Source: Bacilli bacterium
GTDB taxonomy: Bacteria; Bacillota_I; Bacilli_A; RFN20; CAG-288
Reading direction: 5' to 3'
Length of the DNA stretch: 11,724 bases
Assembly: GCA_028707375.1 (NCBI GenBank)
Contig: JAQWCB010000016.1
Span: forward strand, 1 to 11,724
Shown here: positions 6,704 to 11,724 of the stretch, piece by piece
Numbering within the stretch: the stretch's first letter is position 1
How the letters are laid out: the number at the start of each line of letters is the position of its first letter
The notes under the pieces: model-generated
Seen by the model: the letters and a program-made list of their open reading frames with translations, nothing else
Database searches by the model: none
Told to the model about the DNA's origin: nothing
Made by a program: the position numbers and the translations under genes

Positions 6704-6753
6704 AAAAAAATTGTATAGCAATGAAATATTAATCATTTCTATACAATTTTTTT
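6704..6753. terminator. Bidirectional terminator shared by the guanylate kinase gene and glgA
   Basis: A perfect 15-bp stem pairs AAAAAAATTGTATAG (6704-6718) with CTATACAATTTTTTT (6739-6753). After one C-T mismatch it continues with an inner AATGA/TCATT stem. The T-tracts on both strands suit the two convergent genes ending at 6695 and 6768. Confidence 0.92.
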
Positions 6754-6767
6754 ATTGAAAATATTTC

Positions 6768-8186
6768 TTATCGCTTGAGCAAAGATTTATATAATTCGAT
6801 ATATTTATCAACTTGTTTGTCCCAAGAAAAGTCCATCTTCATGGCATTCTCAATCAGGGGATTCAATTTCTTTTCGCCATACATGTTGCAAACATATCCA
6901 ATTGAATAATCAAAGCAATTCTCATCCCAATTATCAAAGGCGAAACCCGTAGCATTTTCGCGATGATCGTAAAACGAAAAAACCGTATCACTCAATCCTC
7001 CAACTTTACTTACAATCGGTAAGCACCCGTAGTGCATCGCAATAATTTGTCCCAAACCACAGGGCTCAAAACGCGAGGGCATAAGGAAAAAATCAGAACC
7101 TGCATAAATCAAGTGGGCTAACTTATTATTATATCCGATATATACTTTAACGCTTTCGGGAAAATTCTTTGCATACCATTCAAGGCTCTGTTCCAAATCC
7201 CATTCTCCCTGTCCCAGAATAACTATTTTTCCTCGATTCTCGATTATTTCGGGAATAACGCGAAGAATACGATCAATGCCCTTTTGCGATGTCAGTCTAG
7301 TTACCACTCCAAAAACAGGCTGACCAGAATTGGGATGAGTGAATCCCATATGGCGCAGAAGTGCAACCTTATTTGCCTTCTTTCCAGTCTTATAGTTATT
7401 TATATCGTATGTCTTTTCAATCAATTCATCCTTTTCAGGACAAAATTCATCATAGTCAAGGCCATTGACAATACCATATAAATCTGAATGTCTTCCGGCA
7501 ATAACACTCCCAATTCCATTAAATGACACCTTGTCCGCCATCAATTCCTTGGCGTGTGTCTTACTAACTGTCGTAACAGCATCGCAAGTCGAAATTCCCG
7601 CCTTTAGCATTGAAACCATACCATTAAATCTAATTAATCCACTGCCGTAATATACGCTGGCCAAATTAGTCAAATCGCCTAGTTGCATCGGATTGAAATA
7701 TCCTTGAAAAGCCGGATTGTGAATCGTGATCACCGAACGAAATTTCAAGCCAGCATCAGCTAACATCAAAGGAACTAATCCAGCGTGCCAATCGTGAGCA
7801 TGAACAATGTCTGGATTAAATCTCTTGTGGATGATGGCCTTTTTGACCGCCAAGGAAAAGAAAGCAAATCGCTCTGCATCATCATCGTAACCATAGATTC
7901 CCTCGCGTCCAAAATACTGATCGGATTCTACGAAATAAAAATCCACGCCATCGCGCTGGTCATAAAGAATATTGGCGTGAGTCATCCGCCATCCTTGAGC
8001 TACATCAAAAGCATCAAACCATTGATAATTATCAGGTGTTTTTTTCACCTGGCGATAGAACGGTAAAAAGACACTCACCTTGTGACCCTTACGAACCAAG
8101 GCTTTAGAAAGCCCCCAAATCACATCGGCTAATCCGCCAGTTTTAACAAAAGGCGAAGATTCTCCGGCAACAAAAATAATTCTCAT
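6768..8186 (-). CDS. glgA: Glycogen synthase (ADP-glucose), GT5 family
   Basis: This cytoplasmic enzyme transfers glucose from ADP-glucose to the non-reducing end of alpha-1,4-glucan. The 472 aa match the family length. The N-terminal Rossmann domain has the ADP-glucose-binding KTGGL (15-19), HAHDWHAG (129-136), TIHNPAFQG (154-162) and KAGI (195-198). The C-terminal domain has RLTSQKG (297-303) and the catalytic region SRFEPCGLGQ (371-380), followed by GGLSDTV. A longer reading would start at TTG 8195 inside glgD. The ATG at 8186 aligns exactly with known GlgA N-termini and lies 1 bp after the glgD stop, with GAGGGG about 12 nt upstream. It is the last gene of the operon, ending at a strong bidirectional terminator. 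Branching enzyme and phosphorylase genes are not adjacent. Confidence 0.97.
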   Translation of the reverse strand: MRIIFVAGESSPFVKTGGLADVIWGLSKALVRKGHKVSVFLPFYRQVKKTPDNYQWFDAFDVAQGWRMTHANILYDQRDGVDFYFVESDQYFGREGIYGYDDDAERFAFFSLAVKKAIIHKRFNPDIVHAHDWHAGLVPLMLADAGLKFRSVITIHNPAFQGYFNPMQLGDLTNLASVYYGSGLIRFNGMVSMLKAGISTCDAVTTVSKTHAKELMADKVSFNGIGSVIAGRHSDLYGIVNGLDYDEFCPEKDELIEKTYDINNYKTGKKANKVALLRHMGFTHPNSGQPVFGVVTRLTSQKGIDRILRVIPEIIENRGKIVILGQGEWDLEQSLEWYAKNFPESVKVYIGYNNKLAHLIYAGSDFFLMPSRFEPCGLGQIIAMHYGCLPIVSKVGGLSDTVFSFYDHRENATGFAFDNWDENCFDYSIGYVCNMYGEKKLNPLIENAMKMDFSWDKQVDKYIELYKSLLKR

Positions 8187-8187
8187 C

Positions 8188-9300
8188 TTACACAATATCC
8201 CCTCTTCTAATAAATTGTGGCTTATCTTTCTCTCCCACTAAATCCTTCTCGTGAAGAATTCTCGCTTCTTTATCGCAAACAACATTTTTTAAGTGAGTGT
8301 TTTCCGAGATATATGAGCCAGAGAGAATAACGCAATTTTCTACCTCCGCTCCTTCCTCGATAATAACATCGCGGGCGAGTACAGAATTCTTAACTTTTCC
8401 TTTGACAATACATCCATTAGCAATAAATGATGAGGTGACATCAGAATCGATTCCATATTTAGCTGGAGGGGTGTCATATGTCTTAGTATAAACTTCCCAA
8501 CTTGAATTAAACAATTCAGTAAAAATATCATAATTTAGCAATTCCAAAGAATATTTAAAATAATTTTCAATCGTATCAAAGCAGCGAATATATCCTTTGT
8601 GCTCATAAGTGTATATCGGCATATCTTTAGTGAGCATTTTGAGCGTATCGCGAAGATTGAGAAAAGATGAAGTTTTGTGAGCCACCTGAAGAATCCCCTT
8701 CAGGACCTCTTTGTCAATAATATAGGTCTGCATTGATATATTCAACTTGTCTTCTATTCCTTGATTTTTATTCAAGTCGCGAAGAAATCCGCGCTCATCA
8801 ATAGTTGCGATATCTTCACCGATAAATGTCGATTTAGCATCATCAAGTTTGTGATAAATAACAGAGATGCGATGATGATTTTTGACATGATCCTCAATCA
8901 GTGGTCGAAAATCAATTTGATATATTATATGCGAGGGAACAATGACCACGACATCGCCAACCGTATCTTTCAAATACCAAGAATTCTCCAATAGATTATT
9001 TACATCATGATTGTAGCCCTTGGTGTTAGCAAAGGGCTCATCGTAAAGCATAGTCAACCCACCAATCTTCGTATTCTCATTCCAGGCGTGACCGGAGCCA
9101 ATGTGTTGAATAATTGAACGCAAATGTTTTTCAACCAAGATTGCTTGTTTATCAATGCCTGAATTAGAAAAGTTTGAAAGTGGAAAATCCATGAAGGCAT
9201 ATCTTCCTAAAAATGATGTCGATGAAACCGAACGCGTAATATTTAATTCGCCCAATTTTGGTGAATTATGTAAATTTAATAAGCCAATAACTTTTGTCAT
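8188..9300 (-). CDS. glgD: Glucose-1-phosphate adenylyltransferase regulatory subunit GlgD
   Basis: This is the partner subunit of GlgC in Firmicutes, forming a heterotetramer and raising ADP-glucose pyrophosphorylase activity; by itself it is normally poorly active or inactive. The 370-aa protein has the nucleotidyltransferase fold, with LGRYAFMDFPLSNFSNSGI at 31-49 matching GlgC. The catalytic glycine-rich loop GGxGxRL is replaced by NLHNSPKLGEL (9-19), as expected for GlgD. The C-terminal portion (from about 280) is a left-handed beta-helix with hexapeptide-like repeats. The ATG follows AAGGAG at 7-nt spacing. The Shine-Dalgarno overlaps the glgC stop codon region and the gap is only 11 bp, so translation is probably coupled. 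Confidence 0.95.
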   Translation of the reverse strand: MTKVIGLLNLHNSPKLGELNITRSVSSTSFLGRYAFMDFPLSNFSNSGIDKQAILVEKHLRSIIQHIGSGHAWNENTKIGGLTMLYDEPFANTKGYNHDVNNLLENSWYLKDTVGDVVVIVPSHIIYQIDFRPLIEDHVKNHHRISVIYHKLDDAKSTFIGEDIATIDERGFLRDLNKNQGIEDKLNISMQTYIIDKEVLKGILQVAHKTSSFLNLRDTLKMLTKDMPIYTYEHKGYIRCFDTIENYFKYSLELLNYDIFTELFNSSWEVYTKTYDTPPAKYGIDSDVTSSFIANGCIVKGKVKNSVLARDVIIEEGAEVENCVILSGSYISENTHLKNVVCDKEARILHEKDLVGEKDKPQFIRRGDIV

Positions 9301-9311
9301 TTTAATTCTCC

Positions 9312-10427
9312 TTAATTGTTAACTAATAAAACCTTATCGCTCGACTTTTTTACAACATGGTTATCCGCAATAACTAATTGAGGACCAACAATAGCCTTTC
9401 GAATATGCGAACCGGATTTAATAATCGTATTCGGCATAATAACGCTGTCCTCAACCAAAGCCCCCTTTTCAATTGTCACTTCATTAAAAATGATTGAATG
9501 GCTGACATTGCCTAAAATAATAGCTCCTTGGTTAACGATAGAATCTCTAACTTGGGCCTTAGGTCCAATATATTGTGGAGTTGAGCGAGTATCTGCAGAA
9601 AGAATTTTAAATTCGTTATCATATATATCAAGTGAAACATTGTCATCAAGTAAATCCATATTGGCTTCCCAAAGTGAATCAATCGTACCGACATCTTTCC
9701 AATATCCCGAAAAGGGATAAGCATAAACGCTCTTTTTTTCGTCGAGCATCTGAGGAATAATATCCTTGCCAAAATCATGACTAGATTTAGTATTCTTATG
9801 ATCCTTAATCAATTCGCTTCGCAATGTCTTATAATCAAAGATATAAATACCCATCGATGCTAGTGTTGACTCAGGCTTATTTGGCTTTTCCGCGAAGGAA
9901 ACAATCTGTCCTTTTTCATCGGCTTTCATAATTCCGAATCGTTTAGCTTCTTCCAAAGTAACATTCAGGCAAGCCACTGTTAAATTGGATTTTTTCTCCT
10001 TGTGAAACTCAAGCAACTTCGAATAATCCATTTTATATATGTGGTCGCCTGAGAGAATGAGAACATAATCAGCGTTCGATCTATCTAAAAAATCAATGTT
10101 GTGATAAATGGCATCCGCTGTCCCCATATACCAGTTAGCACCTTCCTCAGTTTGCCGCGGAGGTAAATTGGTCGTGACCGATTTGTTGCCATCAATTCCC
10201 CAATTAGATCCGTTCGAAATATAAGTATTTAAGGCCACCGACTCATATTGAGTTAATACCCCAACCGTATCGATCCCCGAATTTGCACAATTAGATAGAG
10301 GAAAGTCAATAATCCGATATTTCCCTCCAAAGAAAACGGCAGGCTTCGCTAACTTTTTAGTTAAACTTTTTAGCCTTGTACCTTTTCCACCTGCAAGAAT
10401 CATACCAACTACTTTGCCACTTGACAT
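9312..10427 (-). CDS. glgC: Glucose-1-phosphate adenylyltransferase (ADP-glucose pyrophosphorylase) catalytic subunit
   Basis: It makes ADP-glucose and pyrophosphate from ATP and glucose-1-phosphate, the committed step of bacterial glycogen synthesis, in the cytoplasm. The 371-aa protein is near the short Firmicutes GlgC length (about 380). It has the intact loop GGKGTRL (13-19), AKPAV (27-31), GGKYRIIDFPLSNC (34-47), MGTADA (101-106), SGDHIYKMDY (126-135) and FAEKP (178-182). A C-terminal left-handed beta-helix runs from about residue 285. A longer reading would begin at a TTG codon at 10448 that lies upstream of the Shine-Dalgarno. The ATG at 10427 has AAAGGAGG at 7-nt spacing and is chosen. 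The gene follows the membrane protein gene by 39 bp without a terminator and precedes glgD by 11 bp. Confidence 0.97.
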   Translation of the reverse strand: MSSGKVVGMILAGGKGTRLKSLTKKLAKPAVFFGGKYRIIDFPLSNCANSGIDTVGVLTQYESVALNTYISNGSNWGIDGNKSVTTNLPPRQTEEGANWYMGTADAIYHNIDFLDRSNADYVLILSGDHIYKMDYSKLLEFHKEKKSNLTVACLNVTLEEAKRFGIMKADEKGQIVSFAEKPNKPESTLASMGIYIFDYKTLRSELIKDHKNTKSSHDFGKDIIPQMLDEKKSVYAYPFSGYWKDVGTIDSLWEANMDLLDDNVSLDIYDNEFKILSADTRSTPQYIGPKAQVRDSIVNQGAIILGNVSHSIIFNEVTIEKGALVEDSVIMPNTIIKSGSHIRKAIVGPQLVIADNHVVKKSSDKVLLVNN

Positions 10428-10466
10428 GAATAAACCTCCTTTGTGCAAATAGAATTATTAAAAAAT

Positions 10467-11507
10467 TTAATATGGAATAATGCCATTCCCTTTTTCTTCT
10501 GAAGCAAAAGAAACTTCGCCAGAAAAAGCTGATTCAATAGCGGATACGCCTTGATGTAAAGCAATCAGCGCCTCTGCCTCAGATTCCAAAATATTGTGCG
10601 GTATTTTCTCATTTAAAGAATGCACAAGTTTCATCTGAAAACCATCGATAAAAATAGTTAATTTATGACCGATAACCATCACCACCAAATCGCATTTAAC
10701 AAATTGATAAAAAGTTGAAAGAGCATTAGCCACCCGCTGATCAATAATTAAATATATATCTTGCCCCAATGAAGTGTAGCAAACAAAGGAAGCAAGCTTT
10801 AAAATATCACCAAAGCCATATTGCTTAATAGGAAGGCCATCGTATTGCTTGATGCTTGGTTCCCCAAAGGTTCGCAATTGAACAAATCCGTGTGAGCGTG
10901 TTTTAGTTAAATCCGCCGAAATCATAAAAGCGTCACGCTTTTTCCCATCGCGAACATATTTATATTGAATTCCATCCCAAGAAAACATCGGAGTCGACAA
11001 TTGATAATTCTGCATCTTGCTCGGCTCATATATTGAGAGAAGTTCCATTGTTTTGTTCAATTCCTCTTCGCTTATATTAGCTTCTTTGTTACACGATAAA
11101 GTAATGCCATTAATTTTTGCTTCCTCAACTAAAAACTTGAAATATTCATTCTTATACTTTTTTTGCAAACGTTGCGTATGAAAGAAATGATAAATGAAAG
11201 CAGCAGCAACAGCGACAGCTAATACAATAATGGCAATGACAAAGCGCATTAAATTATCAAAATGGCCAAAGTCGAAGAAAGCCCCGTGCAAATCAGGATA
11301 AGCCAAAAATTTAAAAAAAGACCATTGATTCAACGGATAGAAAGAAAAGTCTTGATATCCATAAGCCGAAGCATATAAAAAAACATAAATTAACCACAGC
11401 AAAACAACACCAATACCAATTAGAATTGACTCAATAATGTTTCTTCGATGATAAGAATTTCTTAAATGAATCAGTGCATTCGATTGTGAAATTACATTTT
11501 TTGCCAT
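10467..11507 (-). CDS. Two-span membrane protein heading the glg operon, unknown function
   Basis: Not firmly recognised. The 346-aa protein has two membrane spans (about 25-47 and 87-109) joined by a loop rich in aromatic residues. A cytoplasmic C-terminal domain of about 235 residues follows. The basic flanks (RNSYHRRN before span 1, TQRLQKKYK after span 2) predict both ends inside. The C-terminal part, with FVQLRTFGE and a region like DQRVANALSTFYQF followed by HKLTIFIDGFQ, reminds me of DUF3137 proteins in layout, but this is a weak impression. The start ATG has only a poor AAAGAA site, with a promoter -10 about 28 bp upstream. No terminator separates it from glgC, so it is likely co-transcribed with glycogen synthesis. 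No catalytic motif is visible. Confidence 0.75.
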   Translation of the reverse strand: MAKNVISQSNALIHLRNSYHRRNIIESILIGIGVVLLWLIYVFLYASAYGYQDFSFYPLNQWSFFKFLAYPDLHGAFFDFGHFDNLMRFVIAIIVLAVAVAAAFIYHFFHTQRLQKKYKNEYFKFLVEEAKINGITLSCNKEANISEEELNKTMELLSIYEPSKMQNYQLSTPMFSWDGIQYKYVRDGKKRDAFMISADLTKTRSHGFVQLRTFGEPSIKQYDGLPIKQYGFGDILKLASFVCYTSLGQDIYLIIDQRVANALSTFYQFVKCDLVVMVIGHKLTIFIDGFQMKLVHSLNEKIPHNILESEAEALIALHQGVSAIESAFSGEVSFASEEKGNGIIPY

Positions 11508-11534
11508 ACATATATTCTTTCTTTTTCTACTTTA

Positions 11535-11563
11535 ATTATACATCTTTTGAATGTTGCGTTCCA
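11535..11563 (-). promoter_or_regulatory. Probable promoter of the membrane protein-glgCDA operon
   Basis: On the minus strand, a perfect TATAAT (11535-11540) lies 17 bp downstream of TGGAAC (11558-11563), which matches 3 of 6 bases of the -35 consensus. The predicted leader is about 20 nt. The imperfect palindrome TGTTGCGTTCCACA (11552-11565) overlaps the -35 and might be an operator. Confidence 0.6.
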
Positions 11564-11589
11564 CACAATAACATATAATCGCCAATATT

Positions 11590-11724
11590 CTATTCGTGAT
11601 GAATTTGGCATCGTGGGAAATCTTTGTGATATGCCTCTTTCATCTCATACATTCGACTATCAGAAATAATATATACATCGTGACCAGTGTAATCCTTATT
11701 TTCTTGTGTTGAAGCGTATCCATA
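11590..11724 (-). CDS. 3' end of an unrecognised gene (5' part outside window)
   Basis: A minus-strand reading frame is open from the right edge for 44 codons and stops at TAG (11592-11590). The visible tail begins YGYASTQENKDYTGHDVYI and ends RCQIHHE. It is polar, with no membrane span, and contains a DVYIISDSR segment that I cannot assign to a family. It lies 82 bp upstream of the membrane protein gene. No hairpin terminator was seen between them, so read-through into the glg operon is possible despite the promoter there. Confidence 0.6.
   Translation of the reverse strand, partial: YGYASTQENKDYTGHDVYIISDSRMYEMKEAYHKDFPRCQIHHE

Noticed and set aside
8187..8195. TTG start adding 3 residues to GlgA
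   Set aside because: Only 3 nt follow the Shine-Dalgarno-like GAGGGG; the ATG at 8186 aligns with the conserved GlgA N-terminus.
10428..10448. TTG start adding 7 residues to GlgC
   Set aside because: The extension includes the Shine-Dalgarno AAAGGAGG of the ATG at 10427, and GlgC proteins do not need it.
10428..10466. Terminator between the membrane protein gene and glgC
   Set aside because: The ATTAAA/TTTAAT inverted repeat has no G-C pairs and no proper T-tail, so it should not stop transcription.
1..11724. Mobile elements, CRISPR arrays, toxin-antitoxin or phage-defence modules
   Set aside because: No transposase, integrase, regularly spaced repeats, or paired toxin/antitoxin-like genes could be recognised; the content is housekeeping and carbon storage.

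Overview
The window looks like ordinary chromosomal DNA from a low-GC Bacillota (Firmicutes) member, probably in the Bacilli/Erysipelotrichia-Mollicutes neighbourhood. The evidence is AT-rich intergenic DNA, strong AGGAGG-type ribosome binding sites, a CcpA-like LacI regulator, a GlgC/GlgD pair and a rubrerythrin. Tryptophan is read from TGG and TGA is not read through, so it uses genetic code 11 and is not a Mycoplasma/Spiroplasma-type code 4 organism. Rubrerythrin suggests an anaerobic or microaerophilic lifestyle (inference). No mobile element, CRISPR array, rRNA or phage gene was seen.

Layout, left to right. Positions 1-671 (minus) hold a LacI-family regulator cut by the window edge. Positions 866-1411 (minus) hold a rubrerythrin with its own promoter and terminator. 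Positions 1494-4717 (minus) hold a two-gene unit: a UDP-galactopyranose-mutase-like flavoprotein followed by a GT-C multi-membrane-span glycosyltransferase, probably for a surface glycan. Positions 4847-5617 hold a doubtful 65-aa ORF and a four-span membrane protein of unknown role, separated by hairpins. Positions 5723-5797 (minus) hold an initiator tRNA-Met with a strong promoter and terminator and an uncommon C1-U72 mismatch. Positions 6141-6695 are the only plus-strand gene, a short divergent guanylate kinase. It meets the next operon at a shared bidirectional terminator (6704-6753). Positions 6768-11507 (minus) are a glycogen-synthesis operon in the order unknown two-span membrane protein, glgC, glgD, glgA. 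The 3' end of another minus-strand gene lies at 11590-11724.

How the genes work together. GlgC, modulated by GlgD, makes ADP-glucose from glucose-1-phosphate and ATP, and GlgA polymerises it into alpha-1,4-glucan. The branching enzyme and phosphorylase genes are not in this window. The spacings are very tight (11 bp glgC-glgD, 1 bp glgD-glgA), which suggests translational coupling. The CcpA-like regulator and the glycogen operon could both belong to carbon control, but no convincing cre site was found.

Several long ORFs begin at non-ATG or unsupported upstream codons. Starts were moved to the ATG with a good ribosome binding site for the flavoprotein (4717), the glycosyltransferase (3155), glgA (8186) and glgC (10427). 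No clearly new multi-gene system is visible. The best leads are the unknown membrane protein leading the glg operon, the isolated flavoprotein/glycosyltransferase pair, and the initiator tRNA acceptor mismatch.
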